DNA from: Brevibacterium sp. UMB1308A
Lineage (GTDB): Bacteria; Actinomycetota; Actinomycetes; Actinomycetales; Brevibacteriaceae
Length of the DNA: 55,404 nucleotides
Reading direction: 5' to 3'
Assembly (NCBI RefSeq): GCF_030230605.1
Contig: NZ_JASPDO010000019.1
Span: 1-55,404 of the forward strand
The notes beneath the pieces were generated by a model. That model was not told where the DNA came from and made no database searches. It saw only the letters and a program-made list of their open reading frames with translations. Below, one piece after another: positions 34,219 to 43,176 of this stretch (the stretch's first letter is position 1; the number at the start of each line of letters is the position of its first letter). The position numbers and the translations under genes were made by a program.

Positions 34219-34300
34219 GTGGTTCCTCCCGGTTATCACCACACTACTCGCCGCACTACGCACGAATTGCTTTCCCCTGGCTACAGGGCTATGTTTATCC

Positions 34301-34423
34301 ACAAGTTCCGGGGACGGTGAAAGTCCGTACCGGCGGTTACAGTCCGCGACCTGAAACATATGTTTCGGCTGACTCGGTGAAATTCCGAGACCGACAGTTA
34401 CAGTCTGGATGGGAGGAACTTGT
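34301..34423 (+). promoter_or_regulatory. FMN riboswitch (RFN element)
   Basis: The outer stem ACAAGTTCC (34301-34309) pairs perfectly with GGAACTTGT (34415-34423). Inside are the RFN landmarks GACGGTGAAAGTCC, ACCGGCGGTTACAGTCCGCG, GACTCGGTGAAATTCCGAG and CCGACAGTTACAGTCTGGAT. Located before ribD, it should stop riboflavin gene expression when FMN is plentiful. Confidence 0.97.
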
Positions 34424-34445
34424 GGGTGCTTAGCACCCCTTTTTC
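34424..34445 (+). terminator. Riboswitch expression-platform terminator
   Basis: GGGTGCTTAGCACCC followed by a CTTTTTC run directly after the aptamer, 88 bp before ribD. Its position fits transcriptional attenuation controlled by FMN. Confidence 0.85.
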
Positions 34446-34533
34446 GGGTACCCGTACCCACGTGACCGCTACGGTCAGTGGATACTTGGGGACACCTCGG
34501 CCTTCCATCATCCCGGTGTAGTCGGGAGGTCAG

Positions 34534-35589
34534 ATGGAAGCTCTTCACTCAGCCACACGCGCGGCCCTTGATGCCGCGGCCCGTGGTGTCCGTGGCGCAA
34601 ATCCGCTGGTAGGCGCAGCAGTGCTGTGGGACGACGGCACGTTCACCACCGGCTACCACCAAGGCGCCGACACCCCGCACGCTGAACCCGACGCCCTCCG
34701 CAACGCTTCTCCCCGCTCAACAACCGGCGCCACCCTGGTTGTCACGCTCGAACCCTGCTCCCACACCGGGCGTACCGGCCCGTGTACCCAAGCCATCATC
34801 GACGCTGGCATCGCACGGGTCGTTATCGCCAGTCGTGACCCTAATCCTTCGGCTTCCGGTGGCGCCCAGGTCCTCACGGAGGCGGGCGTGGAAGTCTTGT
34901 TCCTTAACGACCTCGGGCAGCCCTGGGCCCACGAACTGGCCGCCCAAGCTCACCGCCTCAACGCCCGCTGGTTCACCGCCGTCACCCACGACCGGCCGTT
35001 CATTACCGCGAAAATTGCGCAGAGTCTGGATGGGTGTGTGGCCGCTCGCGACCGCACGAGTCAGTGGATCACGGGGGCGGAGTCTCGGGCACACGCGCAC
35101 CTGACGCGCGCCCGGGTGGACGCGATCGCGGTGGGCACCGGCACGGCCCACGCCGACAACCCACGCCTGACCGCCCGGACTGACGGTGGCAGTGGCGCTG
35201 ACAGGCAAGCTGACACTGAAACCCACCTCGGCGCCCCTCACCAACCCATCCCCGTGGTCTTCGGGACAACGCCCCTGCCAGAAGATTCGCACCTCGGGCG
35301 CAACCCACGCACGCTCACATACACAGACGTGGGTGCGGGACTGCGCGACCTGCGCCGCCGAGGTGTTTCCCACCTTCTCGTAGAAGGCGGCCCCACGCTG
35401 ATGGCCCACTTTCTGCAACACGACCTGGTCGATGAACTCCACGTGTACACCGCGCCCCTGCTGCTAGGCGACGGGGTCCGCTCCCCGCTCAACGTGGAGA
35501 CCCTGGCTCACGCTCTCACATTTGTTCCAGATGCCCCGCCTGAAGCGCTGGGCTCCGATACCTTTACCCGCTTCATGAAAGAGGTGTGA
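34534..35589 (+). CDS. ribD: Bifunctional RibD deaminase/reductase
   Basis: Carries out steps 2 and 3 of riboflavin synthesis (deamination of the pyrimidine, then NADPH-dependent reduction of its ribosyl group). 351 aa. Deaminase domain: HAE at 49-51 and PCxxxxxxxxPC with Cys 75 and Cys 84 as zinc ligands. Reductase domain from about 150: RPFITAKIAQSLDGCVA, SQWITG, and HLLVEGGPTL near 291. GGGAGGT lies before ATG. First gene of ribD-ribE-ribBA-ribH, under the FMN riboswitch. Its stop overlaps the next ATG (TGATG). Confidence 0.96.
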   Translation: MEALHSATRAALDAAARGVRGANPLVGAAVLWDDGTFTTGYHQGADTPHAEPDALRNASPRSTTGATLVVTLEPCSHTGRTGPCTQAIIDAGIARVVIASRDPNPSASGGAQVLTEAGVEVLFLNDLGQPWAHELAAQAHRLNARWFTAVTHDRPFITAKIAQSLDGCVAARDRTSQWITGAESRAHAHLTRARVDAIAVGTGTAHADNPRLTARTDGGSGADRQADTETHLGAPHQPIPVVFGTTPLPEDSHLGRNPRTLTYTDVGAGLRDLRRRGVSHLLVEGGPTLMAHFLQHDLVDELHVYTAPLLLGDGVRSPLNVETLAHALTFVPDAPPEALGSDTFTRFMKEV

Positions 35590-36233
35590 TGTTTACAGGA
35601 ATTGTGCAAAAAGTGGTGCCGGTACATGCGGTGGAGCGCCGTGACGGTTTTGCGCGGATCGTGCTGGACACCGGGGAGCTCACTGCGGACCTGCCTCCGG
35701 GCGGTTCGCTAGCGGTGAACGGCGTGTGCCTCACGGAAACCGAATCGCCTGCGAGCGCCGGCCGTTTCACAGCTCACGTCATGGAGGAGACCCTGCGGCT
35801 CACTAATTTAGGAGCTCTGGGTGCTGGTTCTTTCGTCAATGTTGAGCGGAGCCTTGCCGTGACGGACCGGTTAGACGGCCACATCGTGCAAGGTCACGTA
35901 GACGCTGTGGGCGAAGTACTCGCGGTGACTGAACTGGCCGGGTCTCGGATCGTGCGCGTCTCCGTTCCCGAACACTTAGCACCGCTCATGGCGGTGAAAG
36001 GGTCCGTTGCGCTCAACGGGGTGAGCCTCACGATCACCGCGGTCAGTGACGCGAACCCCCAGGCCGGGACTGCGCCTACTCACTGGGTTGAGGTGTCCCT
36101 GATCCCCGCCACGTGCGAAAACACCACCTTCGGAACAACTCGGGTGGGCGACCTCGTCAACATCGAAGCCGATGTTGTCGCCCGCTACACCGCCCGCCTC
36201 AATCAGTTTGCTACGACAAAGGAAAACTCATGA
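35589..36233 (+). CDS. ribE: Riboflavin synthase, alpha subunit
   Basis: Dismutates two 6,7-dimethyl-8-ribityllumazines into riboflavin and the pyrimidine precursor. 214 aa with the usual two homologous lumazine-binding barrels: MFTGIVQ at the start, NGVCLTETE and VNVERSLAVTDRLDGHIVQGHVDAVG, then VALNGVSLTI in the second half. The start shares one base with the ribD stop; the GTG just before it is less likely. The stop overlaps the ribBA start (ATGA). Confidence 0.95.
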   Translation: MFTGIVQKVVPVHAVERRDGFARIVLDTGELTADLPPGGSLAVNGVCLTETESPASAGRFTAHVMEETLRLTNLGALGAGSFVNVERSLAVTDRLDGHIVQGHVDAVGEVLAVTELAGSRIVRVSVPEHLAPLMAVKGSVALNGVSLTITAVSDANPQAGTAPTHWVEVSLIPATCENTTFGTTRVGDLVNIEADVVARYTARLNQFATTKENS

Positions 36234-37549
36234 CTGTGCTCGATGCTGCTCTCACCGCCAACGCTTCCAACCCGGTTGAACTCGACTCAATCGACCTCGC
36301 AATCGTCGAACTCAAACGGGGTCGCCCCATTGTGGTGGTCGACGATGAGGACCGCGAAAACGAAGGCGACCTCATCATGCCCGCCCACACCGTCACACCG
36401 GAGTGGATGGGGTTCATGGTGAGGCACACCTCGGGCGTTATTTGTGTGCCCATGCTGCCGGAACGGGCAGCGGAACTGGACCTGCGCCCCATGGTGGCCA
36501 ACAACCAGGACCCCAAAGGCACCGCGTACACGGTGTCCTGCGACGCGGCCGCCGGGGTTTCGACCGGCATCAGCGCCGCCGACCGCGCCCACACCGCAAA
36601 CCTGCTGGCCAGCCCGGGCTCCACGACCTCGGACTTCACCCGCCCCGGCCACATGTTCCCGCTCATCGCCAAGCCCGGCGGGGTGCGCGAACGCGACGGG
36701 CACACGGAAGCCGGGGTCGAATTTGCGCGTCTGGCCGGGTTCGAACCCGTGGCAGTGATCGCCGAAATCGTCCACGACGACGGCTCCATGATGCGCACGC
36801 CAGACCTGCGCCGGTTCGCTGACCAGCACGAACTCGCACTTGTGTCCATTCACGACCTGAAAATCTGGCTTAACACCCATGACGCAACACCGCACCCACG
36901 TGCCGGGCAGTGCCAGGTGGCTGGCACCTCGGCCGTTGAGCTGCCAACACCGTGGGGCACGTTCTCCATGCGCGCGTGGACCGGGCCCAGCGGCGCGGAA
37001 CACGTGACCTTGGAAGTACCCGCACCAGCTGAACCGGCTGAGGCGGTTGGGAACCCTAGCGGCCGGCAAGACGCGCCACTTGTCCGGGTGCATTCGGAGT
37101 GCGTGACCGGCGACGTTTTCGGGTCCATGCGCTGCGACTGCGGTGAACAGCTCCACGAATCCTTGCGCCTGATCAGCGAGCACGGTGGCCTGCTGGTGTA
37201 CGTGGGTGGTCATGAGGGTCGCGGCATTGGGCTGGCGAACAAGGTTCGCGCGTACGCGCTCCAAGATGAGGGGCTGGACACGTTGGATGCGAACACTCGG
37301 CTGGGGCTGCCTGCTGACGCGCGTTCCTACGCCGAGGTGGCCGCAGTTGTGCGCGCCTGCGGACTGACCCGGGTGCGGCTTGTGACGAACAATCCTGACA
37401 AGGTCGCTGGGCTGGAAGAACACGGAGTTTCGGTGGTGGAGCGGGTGCCGGTTGAGGTGCCAGCGACCGCGCACAACGCCCGCTATTTATGGACCAAGGC
37501 TCAGCGTATGGGACACATTTTGAACACTCACGAAAGGGTAGGGGCATGA
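36230..37549 (+). CDS. ribBA: Bifunctional RibBA (DHBP synthase / GTP cyclohydrolase II)
   Basis: Supplies both precursors of riboflavin. The N-terminal half is 3,4-dihydroxy-2-butanone-4-phosphate synthase ([41 protein letters not shown]). The C-terminal half (from about 270) is GTP cyclohydrolase II, with [23 protein letters not shown] (zinc ligands Cys-x10-Cys-x-Cys) and [12 protein letters not shown]. 439 aa, slightly longer than average, with an Ala/Pro/Glu-rich link between halves. The frame is open upstream within ribE, but AAAGGAAA before ATG 36230 and the ATGA overlap decide the start. Stop overlaps ribH. Confidence 0.96.
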   Translation: MTVLDAALTANASNPVELDSIDLAIVELKRGRPIVVVDDEDRENEGDLIMPAHTVTPEWMGFMVRHTSGVICVPMLPERAAELDLRPMVANNQDPKGTAYTVSCDAAAGVSTGISAADRAHTANLLASPGSTTSDFTRPGHMFPLIAKPGGVRERDGHTEAGVEFARLAGFEPVAVIAEIVHDDGSMMRTPDLRRFADQHELALVSIHDLKIWLNTHDATPHPRAGQCQVAGTSAVELPTPWGTFSMRAWTGPSGAEHVTLEVPAPAEPAEAVGNPSGRQDAPLVRVHSECVTGDVFGSMRCDCGEQLHESLRLISEHGGLLVYVGGHEGRGIGLANKVRAYALQDEGLDTLDANTRLGLPADARSYAEVAAVVRACGLTRVRLVTNNPDKVAGLEEHGVSVVERVPVEVPATAHNARYLWTKAQRMGHILNTHERVGA

Positions 37550-38004
37550 AAACAGGTGCACCAGTGATCGACGTCGTTAAGCAGTCAGCGCGCGTAGCCG
37601 TTGTGGCCGCTCAATGGCACCAGCAGATCATGGATGGGCTGATTGCAGGGGCGGTCAGGGCAGCAGAGGAGGCCGAGGTGGAGGTGGAACTTTTCCGTGT
37701 CCCGGGGAGTTTCGAACTGCCGGTTGTGGCCCAAGCGGCTGCCGCGCAGTTTGATGCGGTGGTGGCGTTGGGTGTGGTGATTCGTGGTGAGACTCCGCAC
37801 TTTGACTACGTGTGTTCGGCTGTCACTGATGGTCTGAACCGCGTGTCCTTGGACGCGCACGTGCCAGTTGGGTTCGGTCTGCTCACGTGTGACACCGAAC
37901 AACAGGCGATCAACCGGGCCGGTGGCCCCGGGGCTACAGAAGATAAGGGTCACGAAGCCATGACCGCAGCGCTGAATACCCTGGCCGTGCTTAAGAACAT
38001 GTGA
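37546..38004 (+). CDS. ribH: 6,7-dimethyl-8-ribityllumazine synthase
   Basis: Condenses the RibBA and RibD products into lumazine, the substrate of RibE. 152 aa, the normal size; it should form icosahedral or pentameric assemblies. Motifs are [38 protein letters not shown] (active-site His) and [24 protein letters not shown] overlaps the ribBA stop by 4 bp and is preceded by GAAAGGG. Confidence 0.97.
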   Translation: MKTGAPVIDVVKQSARVAVVAAQWHQQIMDGLIAGAVRAAEEAEVEVELFRVPGSFELPVVAQAAAAQFDAVVALGVVIRGETPHFDYVCSAVTDGLNRVSLDAHVPVGFGLLTCDTEQQAINRAGGPGATEDKGHEAMTAALNTLAVLKNM

Positions 38005-38022
38005 GGGCGTAGAATTCGCGAT

Positions 38023-38637
38023 ATGGCGCAGTTCATCAAGGTGATTCACACATTCCACTACTTTGCCGAAGCGCTCAGTTGGGGAGCCATCGCATATTCT
38101 GCTTTCCTCATTTTTGGGCGCGGATGGTTAGGCATTCTGTGTGGAGCGCTAGCGCTGATCGCCACGATTTCAGTGTGGTCCCTGTTCGCGTCCTCGCGCG
38201 CTTTCTTCCGTAGCCCTATTGCGGTCGTGGCGTCGCGCGTTGTGCTCTACGCGTTAGCTGTTGTGGGGCTCGTGGTGGCCGAGTTGCAAGTTGAAGCGAT
38301 CATTTTGGCTGTCCTTCTGGTGCTCACAGAAGGAACCCTCATTGGGTTTAAAGCCCACCCGGCCTTACACCCGCACAGTGGCGGTCAGGCTAGGTTGGTC
38401 TCTAACGCAAATCCAAAATCGGCCGAGCGTCGCGCTCCTTCAAACCGTGGCCCCCGCATTGTGCCGGGAGTGCAAGCAACCTCGGGCGAACAACGGACCG
38501 GCCAGTTCATGACGCGCCGGGAAGCCCGGCTTGCCCGTGAAGCTCAAGCGAAGAGCGGCGAAGTGAAAGCTGGAGAACCGACCGCTGCCCGCATCGTTGG
38601 TGAAACGCCTAAGCGACCGCGCAAGAAGAAGCACTGA
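38023..38637 (+). CDS. Small membrane protein (DUF2568/YrdB-like) with basic tail
   Basis: 204 aa: four hydrophobic segments in the first ~115 residues (WGAIAYSAFLIFG through AIILAVLLVLTEGTLIGF), then a ~85-aa Arg/Lys/Ala-rich hydrophilic tail ending RPRKKKH. The membrane half resembles the YrdB/DUF2568 family, which has no known function. It lies 18 bp after ribH and is probably in the rib operon; flavin transport is tempting but unsupported. A weak hairpin with CTTTTT after the stop (about 38651-38674) might end the operon. Confidence 0.7.
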   Translation: MAQFIKVIHTFHYFAEALSWGAIAYSAFLIFGRGWLGILCGALALIATISVWSLFASSRAFFRSPIAVVASRVVLYALAVVGLVVAELQVEAIILAVLLVLTEGTLIGFKAHPALHPHSGGQARLVSNANPKSAERRAPSNRGPRIVPGVQATSGEQRTGQFMTRREARLAREAQAKSGEVKAGEPTAARIVGETPKRPRKKKH

Positions 38638-38670
38638 ACGTTACGCAACGCCTCTTTATGGAAGGCCTTT

Positions 38671-39219
38671 TTACGCAGGGCCTGCCTGCTTTTTCTGCTT
38701 GTTGCGCCCCACCAGCCACAGGATGAGCCCCAGGATGGTCAGAGCACCGAAGGCAAAGCCGCCAAAAATTCCAATTAGCACGGCCCCTGTTAGACCAAAG
38801 ATCGACCCTAGCCCGATCGGAGGACCCACCATAAGCTGTTCATCGCTCAACGCTCCACCACACGTGACGGTGTATTTCCCCGCGGTTTTCGCTTCGAACG
38901 AACCGGCGTAGTGCCACTCTCCATCCGAGCCACTGGAGTAATGGCCTGACGAGCCACCCCTGTACATGGCTTCACCACCCGGCCCTTCGACCGTGCAATC
39001 GGTCGACACAGAAGCCGCATCCCCAGCTGACCGCGCGTAGACCGTGAGGTTCGATTCACCATCGTGATCAATCGTCGTCTCTGAACTGAAAGTCTTCAGG
39101 CTGTCAGTTGTTGAGGAGATTTTGCCAAAGTTGAACACGCCCATGAGGATCGCGCCACCAATCACAAGCACGAATCCAATGATTCCTATGAAGAAAATGA
39201 TCTTTCCGGCCAAGCGCAT
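38671..39219 (-). CDS. Hypothetical two-helix membrane protein
   Basis: 182 aa with a membrane segment at each end (IIFFIGIIGFVLVIGGAILMG and GLTGAVLIGIFGGFAFGALT then ILGLILWLVG) and a ~95-residue extracytoplasmic middle containing two Cys (DCTVEG and VTCGG) that may form a disulfide. C-terminal GRNKQKKQAGPA is cytoplasmic. I do not recognise a named family. GAAAGGA seven bases before ATG 39219 favours this start over an upstream one that would overlap crtB. Divergent from crtB with a 59-bp gap. Confidence 0.75.
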   Translation of the reverse strand: MRLAGKIIFFIGIIGFVLVIGGAILMGVFNFGKISSTTDSLKTFSSETTIDHDGESNLTVYARSAGDAASVSTDCTVEGPGGEAMYRGGSSGHYSSGSDGEWHYAGSFEAKTAGKYTVTCGGALSDEQLMVGPPIGLGSIFGLTGAVLIGIFGGFAFGALTILGLILWLVGRNKQKKQAGPA

Positions 39220-39278
39220 TCCATGTCCTTTCGGTAGTGCTCCGGTTCTACTGTACGGGCACATGAAAAGATGGGGCC

Positions 39279-40133
39279 ATGAGTTTCGGTTCCGGGTTTG
39301 ATACATACACGCGGGTGAGCTATTCGGTTGCCAGCCGCGTGATCCGTGGCTATTCCACGTCTTTCTCTTTAGCCACCTCTGCCTTGAAGAACCCAGACCG
39401 CGACCGCATCCGCGCCCTATACGCGATCGTGCGCATCACCGATGAGATCGTCGACGGCGCAGCCCCCGCGCCTCCACAGGACCAACTCGCTTTGGTGAAT
39501 GACTTCCAGGACCGCATCGAGTCAGCAACACGCACCGGCTTCTCCACGGACATGCCGGTTCACGCGTTCGCCCACACCGCCCGGCAGTGCGGCATTACGC
39601 GCGAACTGTGGGCCCCGTTCTTTGACGCGATGCGATCTGACATCGAAGGACAGCCGCCCCTGGATTTGGACACGTATATTCATGGGTCCGCCGAGGTCGT
39701 TGGCCTCATGTGCGTCCGGATATTTTTCCGTGGGGCACCTCCAGCATCACTACAGGTGGAAGCAGGTGCGCGGGCGTTGGGTAACGCGTTCCAGCGGATT
39801 AACTTCCTGCGCGACTACGGGCATGACGCCCGCGTACTCAACCGCACCTATGTGGCCCAAGAACTCACTGACCAGGCGAAACGTGAAGAGATCGCTCGCA
39901 TTCGGCAGAAACTCGCGGTGGCCCGCCCCGCAATTGACCTACTCCCCGGTCGCGCCCGTTTGGGTGTGCTCATCGCGCACGATCTTTTCGCTGAACTCAC
40001 CGACCGCATCGAACAGGTTCCCGCCAGCGAACTCATGCGCACGCGCATCTCAGTCCCGCCTACCAAAAAAGCGGCGCTGGCCGCGAAAGCGATGAGCCAG
40101 GCGACACCTCGGCGGGGGCGGGCACATGAGTGA
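39279..40133 (+). CDS. crtB: Phytoene synthase
   Basis: Joins two GGPP molecules head to head into phytoene, the C40 carotenoid precursor. 284 aa. The two Asp-rich substrate/Mg sites are DEIVD (55-59) and the NFLRDYGHD segment near 165; ARALGNAFQRIN precedes the second. First gene of the carotenoid array; the next gene starts 8 bp before its stop. No GGPP synthase (crtE/idsA) is in the window, so GGPP must come from elsewhere. Confidence 0.95.
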   Translation: MSFGSGFDTYTRVSYSVASRVIRGYSTSFSLATSALKNPDRDRIRALYAIVRITDEIVDGAAPAPPQDQLALVNDFQDRIESATRTGFSTDMPVHAFAHTARQCGITRELWAPFFDAMRSDIEGQPPLDLDTYIHGSAEVVGLMCVRIFFRGAPPASLQVEAGARALGNAFQRINFLRDYGHDARVLNRTYVAQELTDQAKREEIARIRQKLAVARPAIDLLPGRARLGVLIAHDLFAELTDRIEQVPASELMRTRISVPPTKKAALAAKAMSQATPRRGRAHE

Positions 40134-41640
40134 GACTGTGGTCATTGGTGGCGGGGTTGCCGGGCTGGCGAGCGCAATTCTGGCCGCTGACCGAGGGCAT
40201 CAGGTGACGCTCCTGGAGATGAATCCGCAGGTGGGTGGCCGTGCTGGGCTACATGAAGAGGCCGGGTTCGTGTTTGATACCGGCCCCAGTTGGTATCTCA
40301 TGCCGCAGGTGTTTGAGCGGTTTTTTGCCTCGGTGGGTGAGGACATCGCTGAGCACCTTGACTTGGTCACGCTGGACCCCGGTTACCGGGTGAGCGACCG
40401 AGGTCTCCTGGACTCCGCACCCCAACTCACCGTGGACGTTCCACACGGCTACGCGGGCGTGCGCGCGCTGTTTGAGCAGCTGGAGCCGGGCGTGGGTCCG
40501 GCGCTGGACGCATACGTTGAGTCCGCGCGCGACACCCACGACCTAGCGCTTGAACACTTCCTCTACACCCAGTTTTCGTCGTTGCGAGAGTTCGCGTCAC
40601 CCCAGGTGGCACGGCATGCGCACCGGCTACCGAGGTTCCTGGCCACCCCGCTGGACACCATGGTTTCACGCACCGTGACCCACCCGCTTTTGCGCCAGAT
40701 TTTGGGGTATCCGGCGGTGTTCTTGGGAACCGAACCGCGCCGCGCCCCCTCGCTTTTTCACCTCATGAGTTATCTGGACGTGGTGGACGGCGTGCGGTAC
40801 CCCCGCGGCGGCATGTATGAAATTGTGCGTGCGCTCACTCGCCTGGCCAGGGCCCGCGGGGTGGATATTCGCACGTCAACCCGGGTGGTCTCGCTTTCGT
40901 TGGAGGGCCGCAACATCGCCGAGGTGGTCGCCAGGACCGTGCCGAATGACACCTCGGGCGGGGCTGGGCTGGAGGTTTTCCCGGCTGAGAACGTGATCGC
41001 GGCGTGCGATCTCCACCACCTGGATACCGCACTCTTGCCACCCGGTAGGCGCACTCGCAGCGTCCGCGCCTGGGGCAAGCGCGACCCGGGAATTGGCGCA
41101 GTGACGCTTCTTTTGGGCGTGGACCGCAAACTGGATGCGCTAGAGCATCACAATCTGTTTTTCACGCACGACTGGGACGCGAACTTCGACCAGATTTTTG
41201 TCGATGGGCGGTTGCCGGAGCCGGCCTCGGCGTATGTGTGCGCGCCCAGTCGCACGGACGACACGGTGGCACCGCCGGGGTGTGAAAACCTATTCGTGCT
41301 CATCCCCGCACCGGCGAGCGCGCAGCTCACGGGCGCCAGGCTGGGTGACTATGCCAGCCGGGTGATCGATTCTCTTGGTGAGCGGGTAGGTGTGCCGGAC
41401 CTGCAGTCACACTTGCTGGTGAAGAAGGTGACGGGCCCTGGGGACTTCACCACGCAATTCAATGCGTGGCGAGGAACGGCGCTGGGGCCTGCGAACACGC
41501 TGTTTCAGTCGGCGATGTTCCGGTACCCCGTGCGCGCACCGCACGTGGACAACCTGGTTCACGCTGGCGCGTTCGCAGCCCCCGGGGTTGGCCTGCCCAT
41601 GTGTCTGATCAGCGCGCACAACGCGGTGGAGGCGTTGTGA
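40126..41640 (+). CDS. crtI: Phytoene desaturase
   Basis: FAD-dependent desaturation of phytoene to lycopene. 504 aa, normal length. The dinucleotide motif VIGGGVAGLASAILAADRG lies at residues 5-23, followed by GGRAG and FDTGPSWYLMP. The C-terminus has the CrtI signature around HAGAFAAPGVGLPMCLISAHNA, which closes the FAD site. Overlaps crtB by 8 bp and the next GTG by 4 bp. Confidence 0.95.
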   Translation: MSETVVIGGGVAGLASAILAADRGHQVTLLEMNPQVGGRAGLHEEAGFVFDTGPSWYLMPQVFERFFASVGEDIAEHLDLVTLDPGYRVSDRGLLDSAPQLTVDVPHGYAGVRALFEQLEPGVGPALDAYVESARDTHDLALEHFLYTQFSSLREFASPQVARHAHRLPRFLATPLDTMVSRTVTHPLLRQILGYPAVFLGTEPRRAPSLFHLMSYLDVVDGVRYPRGGMYEIVRALTRLARARGVDIRTSTRVVSLSLEGRNIAEVVARTVPNDTSGGAGLEVFPAENVIAACDLHHLDTALLPPGRRTRSVRAWGKRDPGIGAVTLLLGVDRKLDALEHHNLFFTHDWDANFDQIFVDGRLPEPASAYVCAPSRTDDTVAPPGCENLFVLIPAPASAQLTGARLGDYASRVIDSLGERVGVPDLQSHLLVKKVTGPGDFTTQFNAWRGTALGPANTLFQSAMFRYPVRAPHVDNLVHAGAFAAPGVGLPMCLISAHNAVEAL

Positions 41641-41948
41641 GCTGGGCATATCTGGGCTTCCTGCTGTTTTCCATCGCTGGTATGGCGATCCTGGATGCAC
41701 GATTTAAGCTCTTTTGGTTCGCACACCCCGGCCGGGCAGCAGTTGTGCACGCGGCAGGGTTTTTCAGCCTGTTGGCGTGGGATTTCGTGGGCATTGGCGC
41801 AGGTGTTTTCCACCGAGGCGACTCCCCCTACATGACCGGGCTGAACCTGGCCCCGCACTTGCCTGTCGAAGAACTATTCTTCTTGTTTTTCTTGTGCTGG
41901 CTCACCATGAACCTCTATGGTTTGGCGAAGTTGATGGTCCGCCCATGA
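41637..41948 (+). CDS. crtYe: C50 carotenoid cyclase subunit (CrtYe-like)
   Basis: 103-aa membrane protein, one half of the heterodimeric cyclase that closes rings on C50 carotenoids. About three hydrophobic segments and the PVEE motif (HLPVEELFFLFFL) shared by lycopene cyclase-domain proteins. GTG start inside the crtI stop; stop overlaps the next ATG. Ring type (epsilon as in decaprenoxanthin, gamma as in sarcinaxanthin, or beta) cannot be told from this sequence by eye, so the symbol is provisional. Confidence 0.85.
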   Translation: MSWAYLGFLLFSIAGMAILDARFKLFWFAHPGRAAVVHAAGFFSLLAWDFVGIGAGVFHRGDSPYMTGLNLAPHLPVEELFFLFFLCWLTMNLYGLAKLMVRP

Positions 41949-42295
41949 CCTACACCCTGTTCAACGTGTTCTTCCTCATTCCCGCAGCCTCGCTCCTGAT
42001 ACTGGCGAGGGCACGCACCTCAGGCTTCTCGCGGACCGGTTTTTGGGTGTGCCTGGTGGGGTTGGTGATCCTCACGGTCATCTTCGACAACCTCATGATC
42101 GCCGCGGGCCTGTTCTTCTACGCCAATGAACACACCCTTGGAATCCGTCTTGGCCTCATGCCGGTCGAAGACCTGGCCTACGTGGTGTTCACCGCGCTGG
42201 CGCTACCCGCCCTGTGGGAGTTGCTGGGCACAGGTGGCGCCCGCGCAAGCACCCCCAACAGCACCACAGCCAGCCACGACCGGAAGGACTCATAG
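41945..42295 (+). CDS. crtYf: C50 carotenoid cyclase subunit (CrtYf-like)
   Basis: 116-aa partner of the previous subunit, with three hydrophobic segments, FDNLMIAAGLFFY and the PVED motif (LMPVEDLAYVVF). ATG 41945 overlaps the previous stop (ATGA); the frame is open upstream but there it only shadows the first subunit. A ~25-residue polar Ser/Thr tail ends the protein. Last base of the stop is the first base of the next GTG. Confidence 0.85.
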   Translation: MTYTLFNVFFLIPAASLLILARARTSGFSRTGFWVCLVGLVILTVIFDNLMIAAGLFFYANEHTLGIRLGLMPVEDLAYVVFTALALPALWELLGTGGARASTPNSTTASHDRKDS

Positions 42296-43176
42296 TGCGC
42301 ACGCTCTTCGAGGTCAGCCGCCCGATTTCGTGGATCAACACCGCATTCCCGTTCGGCGCCACGTACGTGTTGGCCGGAGGCTCCCCGGGGCTGGATCTGT
42401 GGTTGGGCTGCCTGTTCTTCTTAATCCCGTACAACCTTGTGATGTACGGGGTCAACGACGTGTTTGACTACGCCTCGGATGTCCACAACCCGCGCAAAGG
42501 CGGGGTCGAAGGCGCACTCGTCGATCCTGCACGGCACCGTTTCATCCTGGCCTCAGCTGCTGTGAGCGCCCTGCCGTTCGTCGCGTATTTCCTGGTCAGG
42601 TCCGTGACAGTGGGCCTGGACCAGGGGAACTGGTGGGCGCTGGGCGTGTTCGCGTTGAGCATGTTCGCGGTGGTGGCGTATTCGGTGGCGGGCCTGCGGT
42701 TTAAGGAGATACCGTTCCTTGATTCACTCACCTCGTCTACCCACTTTTCGTCCCCCGCATGGTTTGGTTTGGCGCTGGTGGGGTTCGCCCCCACCGCCGA
42801 GGTCGTTCTCATCCTGGTTGCTTTCTTCCTGTGGGGATGTGCCAGCCATGCGTTTGGCGCGGTTCAAGACGTGGTGCCTGACCGTGAGGGAGGTTTGGCC
42901 TCTATTGCCACCGTGCTGGGGGCTCGTGCCACGGTCGGGTTAGCGGTTGTGCTCTACGTTGTGGCTGGTGGGCTGGTGTTGTTCACGCCGTTCCCCGTCT
43001 GGTTGGGCGCGCTCCTTGCCGTTCCGTACATTGCGAACACGGGACGGTTTTGGCAGATCACTGATACCACCTCGGGGGCGGCCAACGCGGGCTGGAAGCT
43101 TTTCATCCCACTCAACTACGCCGTGGGATTCTTCGTCACCATGCTCATGATCTGGAGCAGTATGGTGAGAGCATGA
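42295..43176 (+). CDS. crtEb: Lycopene elongase (UbiA-type prenyltransferase)
   Basis: Adds two C5 prenyl units to lycopene, giving the C50 backbone (flavuxanthin or nonaflavuxanthin in known relatives). 293 aa with about nine hydrophobic segments and the two UbiA metal motifs: NDVFDYASDVHNP (about 47) and DVVPDREGG (about 189). GGAAGGACTCATA lies before the GTG start, which shares its G with the crtYf stop. With the two cyclase subunits this makes the cluster C50-type and not plain C40. Stop overlaps the asparaginase ATG. Confidence 0.92.
   Translation: MRTLFEVSRPISWINTAFPFGATYVLAGGSPGLDLWLGCLFFLIPYNLVMYGVNDVFDYASDVHNPRKGGVEGALVDPARHRFILASAAVSALPFVAYFLVRSVTVGLDQGNWWALGVFALSMFAVVAYSVAGLRFKEIPFLDSLTSSTHFSSPAWFGLALVGFAPTAEVVLILVAFFLWGCASHAFGAVQDVVPDREGGLASIATVLGARATVGLAVVLYVVAGGLVLFTPFPVWLGALLAVPYIANTGRFWQITDTTSGAANAGWKLFIPLNYAVGFFVTMLMIWSSMVRA

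Noticed and set aside
34219..34548. An N-terminal extension of RecQ through this region
   Set aside because: It would be translated from the complement of the FMN riboswitch; a good ribosome-binding site marks ATG 34218.
36287..37474. A 395-codon minus-strand frame opposite ribBA
   Set aside because: RibBA is unmistakable on the plus strand; this frame shows no family motif.
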